From Lachnospiraceae bacterium (GTDB lineage: Bacteria; Bacillota; Clostridia; Lachnospirales; Lachnospiraceae), in assembly GCA_021199235.1 (NCBI GenBank), contig JAJQIL010000039.1, forward strand, positions 10,586-69,977: 59,392 nucleotides of DNA, read 5' to 3'. Shown piece after piece: positions 1 through 9,521 of the stretch. A program made the position numbers and the translations under genes. The notes under the pieces were generated by a model. The model made no database searches, was not told the origin of the DNA, and saw only the letters and a list, made by a program, of their open reading frames with translations. Each line of letters begins with the position of its first letter. The stretch's first letter is position 1.

Positions 1-137
1 TGGAACTTGATCGCGAGAAGGCTGCAAGGCTGCAGAAAGAGCTTGATGCTATAAAAGAGGATATTAAAGCTCTTGCTGCAGAAAACAAAGCCCTTAAAAA
101 TCGTCTCAGCAGACAAAAGAAGCGAAAAAGGCATTGA
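1..137 (+). CDS. C-terminal end of an unidentified coiled-coil protein (partial)
   Basis: An open frame enters from the left edge (first full codon at base 3) and stops with TGA at 135-137, giving 44 residues. They are almost entirely charged and Ala/Leu with heptad-like spacing (ELDREKAARLQKEL and similar) and end in a basic tail, RQKKRKRH. This looks like the end of a coiled coil, perhaps nucleic-acid or membrane associated. Nothing allows a family call because the gene body lies outside the window. A GC-rich hairpin follows within 12 bases and probably terminates it. Confidence 0.55.
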   Translation, partial: ELDREKAARLQKELDAIKEDIKALAAENKALKNRLSRQKKRKRH

Positions 138-148
138 TATGTGTTCAG

Positions 149-174
149 GCCGCGCCAATTCAGGCGCGGCTTTC
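149..174. terminator. Bidirectional hairpin between the partial gene and spmA
   Basis: Perfect 8-bp arms GCCGCGCC (149-156) and GGCGCGGC (163-170) enclose a 6-base loop and are followed by TTT on the plus strand. The spmA stop codon (160-162) lies in the loop, so the same hairpin can end both convergent genes. Confidence 0.6.
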
Positions 175-885
175 CATCGCTTTGCAGAACACTACCGCCA
201 CCCCTGTGCTTACCGCGGTCGCCACGATTCCCGGCCCGACGACCGCGGTCGGGTTCACGCTGCCGTACTGGGTACGGTAAGCAATGATATTGACAGGAAT
301 GAGCTGCAGCGACGAGATGTTGAGAATCAGGAACGTGCACATCTCGCTGCTGGCGGTGCCGCGGGGTACGACTTTGCACGGTATGCGTTTTCTTTTCTGT
401 CGCTGACCGGTTTCATTTATTCCATTACTTCCTTCTGACTCCTTTACCGGTACCGCTTTATGACCGATATCTTCTTCGGAGACCTGTTCTTTCTTACTGC
501 GTTCATCCCTCCTCCGTTCCTCCTCCAGCTCCTCCAATGCTTCCATGGCTTTCAGTCCATATACAGTCGAAGCACTGCCAAGGCCGAGCACGTTTGCGGC
601 ACAATTGGCCGCGATGTGTTCCAACGCCGGGTGATCCTTTGGAATTCGCGGAAATAAGAATCGCATGACCGGACGAAGCCTTCCCGTGACCGCGCGGATC
701 AGTCCGGCTTCTTTCGCAATCTCCATCAGGCCGCTCCAGAGTGCCATCACACCGAACATTGTCACGCAAAGGCTTACGCCTTCTTTCGCGGAGGACAGCA
801 CGGCCTCCGCTACAGCATCTGCCCGGCCAGTCAGAATGCCGTATACGATTCCTGTCAGAAGCATGCCGCCCCAGATCGCGTTCAT
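160..885 (-). CDS. spmA: Spore maturation protein A (nucleoside-recognition/Gate domain membrane protein)
   Basis: Membrane protein needed for spore core dehydration in Bacillus, working with SpmB. The start at 885 (MNAIWGG) is chosen over an ATG 18 bases upstream because GGAGAGG precedes it by 9 bases. The family pattern is visible: an N-terminal helix, GVMALWSGLMEIAKEAGL, ANVLGLGSASTVYGLKAMEAL, then GTASSEMCTFLILNISSLQLIP and the Gly/Val-rich last helix. The protein is 241 residues, while SpmA is usually about 195. The excess is one hydrophilic, charged insertion of about 50 residues between the AMEAL helix and GTASSEMC, in a predicted loop. No spmB is seen next to it; it may lie beyond the left edge. 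Confidence 0.88.
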   Translation of the reverse strand: MNAIWGGMLLTGIVYGILTGRADAVAEAVLSSAKEGVSLCVTMFGVMALWSGLMEIAKEAGLIRAVTGRLRPVMRFLFPRIPKDHPALEHIAANCAANVLGLGSASTVYGLKAMEALEELEEERRRDERSKKEQVSEEDIGHKAVPVKESEGSNGINETGQRQKRKRIPCKVVPRGTASSEMCTFLILNISSLQLIPVNIIAYRTQYGSVNPTAVVGPGIVATAVSTGVAVVFCKAMESRA

Positions 886-1148
886 TTCGAATATCCTCTC
901 CATTCATTGCCCGGAATCAGCTTCTGATGCAGACCAGTACCGTTCCCGATATTTATTTCTATTAAAAACATATGTGAAGGAAAACGGGGCTATGAATATA
1001 AATGCCATGAAAATAATTACGAATTAATGATTGCACACGGCTCCGAAACATTGTAAAATTGTTATCAACTCAGGACAGTATCGAAATGAAAAGGCAATGA
1101 CTAAAATTATAATAATTTTTATAGAAACACATTCGGGGGATTCATATC

Positions 1149-1769
1149 ATGGACTGCATTATCATTGGAATCGCCGGGGGCACCGGCTCAGGGAAATCGA
1201 CGTTTACGAACCGTCTGAAGGAGGCGTTCGCGGACGACATCGCGGTCATTTATCACGACAATTATTATAAGAGGCAGGACAATGTGCCGTTTGAGGTGCG
1301 CAAGATGGTGAACTATGACCATCCGGACGCGCTGGAGACAGATCTGATGGTGAAGCATCTGGAGATGCTCCGCAACGGGCAGGCGATCGACTGTCCGGTC
1401 TATGATTACAGCCAGCACAACCGCTCGGATCAGACGATCCATATTGAGCCGCGCCGGATCATCCTCGCGGAGGGCATCCTGCTGCTGGCGGATCCGCGTC
1501 TCCGTGATCTGTTTGACATCAAGATCTATGTGGAAGCCGACGCGGATGAACGCATCCTGCGCCGGATCGTGCGCGATGTGAAGGAGCGCGGGCGCGACAT
1601 TGACAACATTGTGCAGCAGTACCTGACCACGGTCAAGCCAATGCATTATATGTTCGTCGAGCCGACCAAGGCGACCGCCGATCTGGTCATCAACAGCGGC
1701 ATGAATGATGTCGCGTTCGATATTGTGAAGACGAAGATCCAGCTGCTGCTGGAAGCAGGGAACCGATAG
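1149..1769 (+). CDS. udk: Uridine kinase
   Basis: Phosphorylates uridine and cytidine to UMP and CMP with ATP or GTP (pyrimidine salvage, cytosol). At 206 residues it has the family length. The P-loop GGTGSGKST is at residues 10-18, the YHDNYY substrate-site motif follows at about 35, and EGILLL and the Arg-rich lid RRIVRDVKERGRD come later. The ATG follows a GGGGG-type ribosome binding site. It faces thymidine kinase convergently across 65 bases with no obvious terminator. The nucleoside breakdown cluster at 24-28 kb is its metabolic counterpart. Confidence 0.95.
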   Translation: MDCIIIGIAGGTGSGKSTFTNRLKEAFADDIAVIYHDNYYKRQDNVPFEVRKMVNYDHPDALETDLMVKHLEMLRNGQAIDCPVYDYSQHNRSDQTIHIEPRRIILAEGILLLADPRLRDLFDIKIYVEADADERILRRIVRDVKERGRDIDNIVQQYLTTVKPMHYMFVEPTKATADLVINSGMNDVAFDIVKTKIQLLLEAGNR

Positions 1770-1834
1770 CAGGCAGCAGCAGCCTGAACGGAACAGCTCA
1801 CCGTGACGGTCGGAGCGGAAGCAGAAAAACAATT

Positions 1835-2416
1835 TTAACAGGCGTGGTGTTCCGGCCGCAGCATCTTCCTTCTATGATGCTTCCGGCAAAGGGCCGTGTA
1901 GCTGTCGTTCGCGCCAAGCACGACCTGGTCGCCCTCGGTGATCATCTCGCCCTGCTCGTTGAAGCGGGCGTTGCAGGTCGCGGCCTTGCCGCACCAGCAG
2001 ACGGTCTTGATCTCCTCGATCACGTCCGCCCAGGCGAGCAGCCACATGCTGCCGGGGAAAAGGTTCCGCTGGAAATCAGTGCGCAGACCGTAGCAGATCA
2101 CCGGCACGGTCAGGTCATCCACGATGTGCACGAACCATTCTACCTGCTCTTTGGTGCAGAACTGTGCCTCGTCCACGACTACACAGTCGTATTCCTGAAT
2201 CTCTTCTGCGGTCATCTGCACCAGATCCTCCACAAAACCGCAGCGCTGTTCCAGTCCGATGCGTGAAGAGATAATTCCCTCACCATCACGGTTATCCAGC
2301 TTCGGCTTCACCAGCAGCGCACGCTTTCCTCTTTCATAATAATTATACTGAACCATCAGCGCGTTTGCCGTCTTGGAGCTTCCCATTGCGCCGTAGCGAA
2401 AATACAATTTTGCCAT
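1835..2416 (-). CDS. tdk: Thymidine kinase (type II)
   Basis: ATP-dependent phosphorylation of thymidine to dTMP. The 193 residues are typical of the TK1-like bacterial enzyme. The P-loop GAMGSSKT is at 9-16, the catalytic DEAQF at about 81-85, and a zinc-binding lasso is marked by CWCGKAATC near 141-149 and a later CRKHH. The start follows AGGGAGAG. It is convergent with udk, so two salvage kinases sit side by side on opposite strands. Confidence 0.95.
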   Translation of the reverse strand: MAKLYFRYGAMGSSKTANALMVQYNYYERGKRALLVKPKLDNRDGEGIISSRIGLEQRCGFVEDLVQMTAEEIQEYDCVVVDEAQFCTKEQVEWFVHIVDDLTVPVICYGLRTDFQRNLFPGSMWLLAWADVIEEIKTVCWCGKAATCNARFNEQGEMITEGDQVVLGANDSYTALCRKHHRRKMLRPEHHAC

Positions 2417-2525
2417 ATTGTTTTATCTCTCCCTTATTCTTCCCTTATTCTTTTCTATACGCAGTCTTTCCTGTATTGTCCCATTTCCCGTTCCTGTTCG
2501 ATTACTGTAAGTGTGCGGGAGGCAG

Positions 2526-4228
2526 CTATCCGATCAGTACTTTTTTGCCCTCAAACGCGAAGCCATAGGAATGGATATGCTCTGCCGGCACGCCGCCATC
2601 TGTCAGCGTCTCGGCATACCGCATTTTTTCAATCTGCTGCAGCGCATTCTGAACCGTCTCGGAAAGTGACGCTTCTTCTTCCGGATCATGTACCTTAAAT
2701 TCCAGAATAAATGCCGGATCCTGATCCGGTTTTCCCGGTTCCAGGATGACGTCATACCGTCCGAAACCGCTCTCTCTGTTTGATAATACACGGTACTTCT
2801 CACGAAGATCCACGAGCAGCCCCAGCACAAAGCCATGATAAAAACGTTCCGGTTCGTTTTTTTCAGACGGCCTGTTGCCGGTATCAAAATAGCTGAATGT
2901 CTGCAGCGCCACCCGGTTCATATAGCGATTCATCGCTTTCGTGTCGCACGACAGGAGCGCTTTTATAAAATCATTATAATCTGTTCCGGCAGGATTGAAC
3001 CATCCGGTTACCATTCGTTCAAACATCCGTCTGGTCTCAAAATTGGTGATCGTCAATTCATAAAGCGCACCGCCTGTATTCGACTCTGCAAGCTGCCCCT
3101 CATCCTCATAATTCAGGACTTTCAGATAGCCGCTCGCGAGCAACAGGCTCCATACAGCAGATTCATTCCTCTCCAGCTGGTCGTAAACAATCTGCTCATC
3201 TATCACGCATCGCAGCGTGTCTCCCGCCAGCAGTCTTTCAAACGACTCCTTGATATCCGGGGAGCCTTCCCGCAACAGCTTGCCCACGAGAGAATTTGCG
3301 CTCATGTTTGCCCAGTACAGGCCAAATCTCCCCTTATCAAGATAATTCAAAACCGCCCACGGATTATATATATCTTTATACGTTCCAAAGTGAAACCCGT
3401 CATACCAGAATTTTGCATTTTCCTTTTCTTTTCCAAGGCCGCACTGATCCATTGCATCAAACACTTCTTTTTCTGTGAATCCAAAAGAGGTCTCATACTT
3501 GTCCGAAGTCGATGTAACCACTTCCAGATTGTTCAGATCCGAAAAAACAGACTCCTTACTAACCCTTGTAATACCAGTCATCAGCGCACGCTCAACCCAC
3601 GGATTCGTCTTAAACGTAGCATTGAACAGGCTCCGCATAAAGCTGACCATCTGATCCCAGTATCCGTTTACATACGCCTCCTGCATGGGCGTATCATATT
3701 CATCAAGCAAAATAAGAACTTTTTTCCCATAGTATCGATACAGATAATCGGAAAGCTGGTTCAGGGCATAGGTAGCATATACTTCCGGCATATCCGTAGA
3801 AATCCGGTCAAATGCCTTTCGATCCCGATCCGTCATTACATCGCTGTCCCTCACAAACTCGAACTCAATATACAGACGTTCAATAATCTGATTGATCCGA
3901 ATCCTGGCCGAGGCAAAATCGGTCTCTTTCACTGCTGCAAAGGAAAGAGCGATCACCGGCCAGGTACCCTGAAGCGAGCGGTATTTTTCATCCTTCCAGA
4001 TTGACATCGTTTCAAAAAGATCTCCGCGTCCTGCGTATTTCAAAGAAAAAACTTCTCGGTCATACTCATGTTCAATGTCTTTCCAAATTGGCGCGGGCGG
4101 GTGATCAACGTAACTCTGTCCTTACTCTCCCACCATTCCCGGATAAAATCCGTCTTATCGATATAAAAACAATTCTGTTCGACCACTGTCTGATAATCCT
4201 GTATGCCAATGGCTACAGTCTGGTTCAT
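2526..4228 (-). pseudogene. AAA-ATPase-like/PD-(D/E)XK nuclease protein, one-base frameshift
   Basis: Same family as the intact gene at 34174-35859: N-terminal AAA-ATPase-like domain (Walker A RPRQFGKT, Walker B VLILLDEYDTPM) and a C-terminal PD-(D/E)XK-like domain (GRYDVILEP, FILEFKVHD). The start is the ATG at 4228 behind GGAGGTGGGAGC. Reading stops after NMSMTEKFFL at 4040. The rest of the protein continues in the neighbouring frame (KYAGRGDLFE onward) to 2526. The break falls in a run of six T on the coding strand (six A at 4046-4051), and adding one T restores a continuous protein similar to the paralogue. A true one-base contraction, a phase-variable tract and an assembly error are all possible. 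The in-frame TTG at 4043 is an unlikely start. Confidence 0.85.
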
Positions 4229-4471
4229 GCTCCCACCTCCGTCCATTTATATTGAAATACCGGCCGTTCTATCATAATTACTCAATCCATGGAAAACCTT
4301 GTTCCCTATCTTATCATATTTCCATGCATCTGTGCAAAAAAACGAATCTTTTTTCTAACTTTTTCACTCTTGATTTCCGCAATCCGCCCCTTTATAATAC
4401 GCTTGAAATCAAGAGAACCGGCGGCCTGCGTCCGTAATCATAGATTGCGGACATTGCATAAGGAGAATTTT

Positions 4472-6388
4472 ATGTCATTAGAAGATTATAAAAAAGCATA
4501 CCGATTAGGAAAAAAGGATTATCAGGCGCGGATGATGCGCGGCGAACGGCCGACGCTTCAGGTGCTGGATGAGATTCTTCCGTCAGAAGCACTGCCGATG
4601 ACATCTCTGGGGCTGGTGCAGATTCCGATCGATCACATTGTCGGCACCCGATACGGCGGACGCGGCAACGCCTTTTCCGGCAATTATATGCCGATTCTGG
4701 AAGACAACTCGGAGTTTGCCGCGAAGTGGGCCTCTTTGAGTACCGCGCATATGGAGGAAGGGATCCGGGATCCGATCAAGGCCTGGGAATATATGAACCG
4801 TTTTTATGTTGAGGAAGGCAATAAGCGTGTCAGCGTCATGAAGTACTATGAGGCGATCTCCATCCCCGGTACGGTGACGCGTATTCTTCCGAAGCGCACG
4901 GATGACAAGGAATCGATTATTTATTATGAGTTTGTCGACTTCTACGCTCTGTCGCAGATCAATTATATTGAGTTTTCCAAAGTGGGCAGCTTCGCGAAGC
5001 TGCAGGCGGCGGTAGGGAAAGCGCCGGATGAGCTCTGGAGTGACGACGACCGGCTGGATTTCAATTCCATCTACACAAGGTTCACTGCTGCTTACGAAGC
5101 AAAAGGCGGCAGCAAGCTTTCCATCACTCCGGGCGACGCGTTCCTCTCGTTCCTGACGCTCTATGGTTATGACCGCGTCAACGGCATCACCACGGATGAG
5201 ATGAAGACGCTGATCGCGAAGGCATGGGAAGAGTTTGAACTGCTGACAGAAGAAGATAAAATTGAGCTGAAAATGGATCCGGTGCCGGAGAAAAAGCCGC
5301 TCCTGACCCGTCTTCTCCCGGTCGGCTTAAAAGGCGGACCAACCAGACTGAAGATCGCATTTGTGTACGATAAAACGCCGGGAGCCTCGGCGTGGACTTA
5401 TTCTCACGAACTGGGACGGCTGCATCTGGAGCAGGCCTTCCCGGATGAGGTAAGTACGGTTCCGTACAGCGGCATCACCGCACAGACGATCGAGTCCTGT
5501 CTTGAGGAAGCGATCGGTTCGGGCTGCAACCTGATCTTTACGACTTCTCCGGTATTTGCGGAGGCCAGTGTAAAAGCGGCGATCGAGCATCCGAATGTCC
5601 GCATTCTGAACTGCTCGCTGAACACCTCGCACCGCTACATACGCACCTACTATGCCCGCATGCACGAAGCCAAGTTCCTGATGGGAGCGATCGCGGGCGC
5701 GATGGCGGAAAACAACCGGCTTGCCTACATTGCGGATTATCCGCTGTTCGGCACCATCTCGAATATCAACGCCTTTGCGCTCGGCGCGAAAATGATCAAC
5801 CCGCGGGCGCAGGTGTACCTGGAATGGTCGACCAAAAAGGACGTGGATCTTGACGATCAGCTCCGCCGTCTGAACCCGGCCTGCATCTCCGGCAAGGACA
5901 TGGTGATCCCGGAAGAAGCATCCCGCTTCTTTGGCATTTATCATATGGTGGACGGCCACCCGCGGAACCTTGCGATGCCGCTCTGCCACTGGGGCCGCTT
6001 TTATGAGAAGCTGATCCGGACGATCATGGACGGCACCTGGAAATATGACGACGACACTGCCAAAGCCATCAACTACTGGTGGGGCATGTCCTCCGGCGTG
6101 GTGGACGTCATCTGCTCGCAGAACCTGCCGATCGGCACCAAGCGTCTGGTAGACCTGTTAAAGCACACGATCAAAGCGGGAGAATTTAACCCGTTCTCGG
6201 GGACGCTGTACTCGCAGACCGGCATCGTGAAATCGCAGGCGGAATGGGGCGACAGCCTGACGCCGGAGCAGATCGTCAAGATGGACTGGCTCGCGGAGAA
6301 CGTGATCGGCTCCATCCCCGAGGATTACGAGCTGACCGAGCAGGCAAAGCCTGTCGTCGCGCAGCAGGGAATCAAGAAGCAGGTGTAA
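4472..6388 (+). CDS. Cytosolic two-domain protein: ParB-like N-terminus and BMP (nucleoside-binding) domain
   Basis: 638 residues from the ATG at 4472, with AGGAG six bases upstream; an upstream ATG at 4289 lacks a site. Residues of about 45-170 look like a ParB/sulfiredoxin-fold region (IPIDHIVGTRYGGR, then EGNKRVSVMKYY, like the ParB GNHRLAA motif). From about residue 285 a basic membrane lipoprotein (BMP/PnrA) periplasmic-binding fold begins (LKIAFVYDKTPGASAWTYSHE). There is no signal peptide or lipobox, so unlike the transport BMP proteins this one should stay in the cytosol. No permease genes are adjacent. Binding of a nucleoside as a signal is an inference from the domain and from the nearby udk and tdk. 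Confidence 0.75.
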   Translation: MSLEDYKKAYRLGKKDYQARMMRGERPTLQVLDEILPSEALPMTSLGLVQIPIDHIVGTRYGGRGNAFSGNYMPILEDNSEFAAKWASLSTAHMEEGIRDPIKAWEYMNRFYVEEGNKRVSVMKYYEAISIPGTVTRILPKRTDDKESIIYYEFVDFYALSQINYIEFSKVGSFAKLQAAVGKAPDELWSDDDRLDFNSIYTRFTAAYEAKGGSKLSITPGDAFLSFLTLYGYDRVNGITTDEMKTLIAKAWEEFELLTEEDKIELKMDPVPEKKPLLTRLLPVGLKGGPTRLKIAFVYDKTPGASAWTYSHELGRLHLEQAFPDEVSTVPYSGITAQTIESCLEEAIGSGCNLIFTTSPVFAEASVKAAIEHPNVRILNCSLNTSHRYIRTYYARMHEAKFLMGAIAGAMAENNRLAYIADYPLFGTISNINAFALGAKMINPRAQVYLEWSTKKDVDLDDQLRRLNPACISGKDMVIPEEASRFFGIYHMVDGHPRNLAMPLCHWGRFYEKLIRTIMDGTWKYDDDTAKAINYWWGMSSGVVDVICSQNLPIGTKRLVDLLKHTIKAGEFNPFSGTLYSQTGIVKSQAEWGDSLTPEQIVKMDWLAENVIGSIPEDYELTEQAKPVVAQQGIKKQV

Positions 6389-6426
6389 AGCTGCCGGAAC
6401 ATCTTACAGAATCGTGTAGGAGGCGG

Positions 6427-6452
6427 CTTGTCGGCTCCTGCCCGCCCGCGCG
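6427..6452. repeat. Copy 1 of a GC-rich intergenic repeat (CTTGTCGGCTCCTGCCCG type)
   Basis: A 26-base sequence beginning CTTGTCGGCTCCTGCCCG recurs at 20869-20894 with one change. Both copies lie in gaps next to genes, and both are followed by further GC-rich material with partial dyad symmetry. No coding role is visible. Confidence 0.6.
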
Positions 6453-6524
6453 GTATGCCAGAAGGGTGCTGCGTCCGGCGGCGTCCAATGATAAATATGA
6501 TACAGGAAGGAAACTACCCTTGCC

Positions 6525-7166
6525 ATGCGGATACTGGCCATCGCAGATGAAGAATCCCCCTATCTGTGGGATCATTTTGAAAAAAGCAAACTGGAAGGCA
6601 TTGATCTGATCATCTCCTGCGGCGACCTGCATCCGCATTATCTGTCCTTTCTCGCTACCTTTACGTCCGCTCCCGTGATCTACGTACACGGGAACCACGA
6701 TGAGAAATACGACAAAGTCCCGCCGGAGGGCTGCACCTGCATTGACGACGACCTTGTCGTCATCGATGGTGTACGCATCCTTGGTCTCGGCGGCTCGATG
6801 CGCTACCGTCCGGGTAATTACCAGTATACGGAGCAGCAGATGCGGCGGCGCATCCGGCGGCTCCGCTGGAAACTCTTCAGACATCACGGCTTCGACATTC
6901 TGGTGACACATGCACCCGCCTACCAGCTGAATGACGGGCGTGATCTGCCCCATCAGGGTTTCAAAAGCTTTCTGACTCTGATAGACAAATACAGCCCGCG
7001 CTTTTTCCTGCACGGGCATGTTCATATGTCTTATGGGCGCCAGTACCGGCGTTACGACAGGTACCAGAATACCCATGTCATCAACGCGTACGAGCGTTTT
7101 GTATTTGATTATGAAGCGGATACGGAGGAAGCGCTTACGCCGACTTATTTTGGGATACAGGCGTAA
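6525..7166 (+). CDS. Calcineurin-like metallophosphoesterase
   Basis: 213 residues with the dinuclear-metal motifs in order: SCGDLHPHYL (GD), VHGNHDE (GNHD), LVTHAP (H) and LHGHVH (GH-H). Cytosolic, no signal peptide. The substrate is not evident; family members hydrolyse phosphodiesters or phosphomonoesters. The first Asp motif is weak (IADEES rather than SDxHG), which could alter metal site 1. Its last 32 bases overlap the 3' end of the convergent GT2 gene. Confidence 0.85.
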   Translation: MRILAIADEESPYLWDHFEKSKLEGIDLIISCGDLHPHYLSFLATFTSAPVIYVHGNHDEKYDKVPPEGCTCIDDDLVVIDGVRILGLGGSMRYRPGNYQYTEQQMRRRIRRLRWKLFRHHGFDILVTHAPAYQLNDGRDLPHQGFKSFLTLIDKYSPRFFLHGHVHMSYGRQYRRYDRYQNTHVINAYERFVFDYEADTEEALTPTYFGIQA

Positions 7167-8070
7167 TCTTCTTCGCGATCAGATACCGCGGGCGCCCTTT
7201 CACTTCTTCATAAATCTTCCCGATATAATATCCGATGATCCCGAGGCTGATCATAACAAGACTGCCGATGATCAGGAGCAGCAGGATCACGGTCGTGAAG
7301 CCTTCCACGGCGTGTCCGGTAAAATAACGAACCAGAGTCTCTATGCCGAGGAGGATCGCAACTATAAATACAGCAATCCCGGCAAATGTCACATACTGGA
7401 GCGCAGCAGTCGAAAATACAGCAATATTTCTGACCGCGTACTGCACCAGAGACCAGGTCGACCATTTCGACTCGCCCTCGGTGCGCTCCTGCACGTCAAA
7501 CTCCACCGAGGTCGTCCGGAATCCAATCCAGGAGGATAACGCCCGGAAAAATACATTCCGCTCCGGCAGCGATAAAAGCGCCTCCACCGCACGGCGATCC
7601 AGCAGTTTGAAATCAGACGCGCGCGACATATCGATCTTCACTGCTTTGGATATCATCTTATAAAAAAGTCCCGCGCTCATCCGATGCATCGCACTCTCTT
7701 TCCCGCGGGTGCGCTTTACGCCTTCGATGACCTCATATCCCTGCTCCCAGAGCCGGTACATCTCCACCAGTGTTTCCGGGGGATGCTGCAGATCGCAGTC
7801 CATCACGGCACAGCAATCGCCCCTTGCTTCGGCCAGCCCCGCCAGCATCGCCGATTCCTTGCCGAAATTCCTGGAAAACGACACCGCCGTGACATGAGGA
7901 TTCTGTCCGGCCGCTTTCTCAATCTCCTCCCAGGTATGGTCCTTTGACCCATCATTGACGAAAACAATCTCATAGTCAATCTGCTCCGCTGTAAGGATCC
8001 GGTCGATCTCAGCGGACGCCTTTTGTATCATTTTCTCCTCATTGTAAGCGGGAAGAATTACAGAAAGCAT
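7135..8070 (-). CDS. Family 2 glycosyltransferase, polyprenyl-phosphate type with two membrane helices
   Basis: 311 residues. The GT-A fold is marked by ILPAYNEEKMI at the N-terminus, VFVNDGSKD, and the DCDLQHPP metal-binding motif near residue 95. Two hydrophobic segments at about 230-255 and 270-295 anchor it, as in DPM1/GtrB/CsbB proteins that load a sugar on undecaprenyl phosphate. AGAAGGG precedes the ATG. It is the last gene of the minus-strand polymer cluster, so it probably supplies a lipid-linked sugar used to decorate the exported polymer (inference). Confidence 0.88.
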   Translation of the reverse strand: MLSVILPAYNEEKMIQKASAEIDRILTAEQIDYEIVFVNDGSKDHTWEEIEKAAGQNPHVTAVSFSRNFGKESAMLAGLAEARGDCCAVMDCDLQHPPETLVEMYRLWEQGYEVIEGVKRTRGKESAMHRMSAGLFYKMISKAVKIDMSRASDFKLLDRRAVEALLSLPERNVFFRALSSWIGFRTTSVEFDVQERTEGESKWSTWSLVQYAVRNIAVFSTAALQYVTFAGIAVFIVAILLGIETLVRYFTGHAVEGFTTVILLLLIIGSLVMISLGIIGYYIGKIYEEVKGRPRYLIAKKITPVSQNKSA

Positions 8071-8120
8071 GTTATCCCTTCTTTCTAAGCTTACGTGCCC
8101 GATTTACGGACACCACTAAA

Positions 8121-9383
8121 TTAAAAGTCGATTGCTGATGCAATCAGCTTATTGTCCTGCATCGACCCCATCAGCCGTTCAAACATCTCCGGCAGCCCCA
8201 CTTCGGCTTTCCATCCAAGCTTCCGCAGCTTTTCCGAGCAGATCAGCATCCTGGATGTCGGCGCATATCCATATTGATCCGCGTCCTCCGGAATATCAAA
8301 CACCAGCCGGGAGCCGCTCTGCGGATGATTCTGAATCAGCATTTTGGCCATCCCGCGGATGGTAGAATACGTCTCTTCATTGGAAATATTATAAGCCTGC
8401 CCGTTCTCTCCGCGTAAAAGCACCGTCAGCAGACCGAGCACCGCGTCAGTCGTATAGCAGTAACAGTGCGCCTTGCCTCCGTCCGTGTGCAGGACAATAT
8501 CCTCGCCGTTCAGGATGCTGCGCGCGAACTGCGCAAATACGCGGTTCTCGGTCTTCGGAATACCTGCCCCAAACGTCTGGGCCAGCCGTGCCATCTTCAC
8601 CGGCACCCCGTATTCATGCGCATAAGCCGCGCATAAGCCTTCTGCCATGCGCTTGCCTTCCGAATAACTGCTGCGCACCCTGAGCGGGTCAATATCGCCG
8701 TAAGTATTCTCCCGCATAATGGCCGCGGTCTGCGAGGCTCCGGCCACATTCCCGGCTGCAGGCGTCTCTCTGTCTTCTCCGTTTTCCGCATTGCCTGTCC
8801 CCGGAAGATTTTCAATCGTATCAGACAATCCGCAGTGGTTTGGCAAATGTACCGGGATTTTCTCGTAACTATGCGTATCCGGTGTCCCATAAATCTCCAT
8901 CGAAGACAGATACACCATGCTTTCTGCGTTTTTTTCACGGGCCAGCTCCAGCAGATGTTCCGTCCCTTTCAGGGTCGTCTGAATTGTCTCGACCGGCCGG
9001 TCCACAAAATCCTTTGACGCCGTCACACTCGCGCAGTGAAAAATAAAATCCACCTCTCCGTCCACCGTGACCGGCGACAGGATATCGCCCACAGCCAGTT
9101 CCAGTCCATCCTCCAGGAACGCCCCCAGAACAGCTTTCCCTTTCTCCGGATTCCGCACCAGGGCGACCACCCGGATATCAAGAGACCGTTCCACGCTTGC
9201 GCAGATCAGTCCGCGGGCGAGCAGCGAGCCGATCAGCCCCGTCGCGCCGGTCACCAGCACACGCTTCCCGCGAAGCCGCTCCCAGTCCACCAGCTCCGAG
9301 CCCGCGATCCGCTCCAGATCCGCCTGCAGAATGCTGTCCTCGCACCATATTTTCTTTGATATAGATGTTATTTTATCTTCCAT
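8121..9383 (-). CDS. NAD-dependent epimerase/dehydratase (extended SDR) of the surface polymer cluster
   Basis: 420 residues from the second of two adjacent ATGs; GAGGAG lies six bases upstream of 9383. The Rossmann motif VTGATGLIG is near residue 45, the catalytic Ser region VYLSSMEIYG follows, and the YxxxK motif is in SSYSEGKRMAE. Between IPVHLPN and YGDIDPLRVRSSY there is about 45 residues of Gly/Asn/Ala/Glu-rich sequence that this family normally lacks. Substrate unknown. Its position after a cytidylyltransferase suggests it acts on a nucleotide-linked or phosphorylated sugar or polyol. Confidence 0.82.
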   Translation of the reverse strand: MEDKITSISKKIWCEDSILQADLERIAGSELVDWERLRGKRVLVTGATGLIGSLLARGLICASVERSLDIRVVALVRNPEKGKAVLGAFLEDGLELAVGDILSPVTVDGEVDFIFHCASVTASKDFVDRPVETIQTTLKGTEHLLELAREKNAESMVYLSSMEIYGTPDTHSYEKIPVHLPNHCGLSDTIENLPGTGNAENGEDRETPAAGNVAGASQTAAIMRENTYGDIDPLRVRSSYSEGKRMAEGLCAAYAHEYGVPVKMARLAQTFGAGIPKTENRVFAQFARSILNGEDIVLHTDGGKAHCYCYTTDAVLGLLTVLLRGENGQAYNISNEETYSTIRGMAKMLIQNHPQSGSRLVFDIPEDADQYGYAPTSRMLICSEKLRKLGWKAEVGLPEMFERLMGSMQDNKLIASAIDF

Positions 9384-9521
9384 CATAATCTCCTCAGCCC
9401 TGACCTGATGTGTGTCCGAGACCGCCCACACCGGGTCATGCGTCCGTCCTGTCTTCCGAAGAGTTCAGCTTTCTCATCTTCGCCCTCAGCTATTGTCCTG
9501 CATCAGTTGGGGATGCATATT

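Noticed and set aside
2835-4004. 389-codon plus-strand ORF opposite the AAA/PD-(D/E)XK pseudogene
   Set aside because: Composition and motifs are those of an antisense shadow; the minus strand carries the recognisable family motifs.
4040-4060. Programmed frameshift in the AAA/PD-(D/E)XK gene
   Set aside because: A T6 tract could slip, but no stimulatory stem or internal Shine-Dalgarno is seen, and the intact paralogue shows no such site; treated as a pseudogene.
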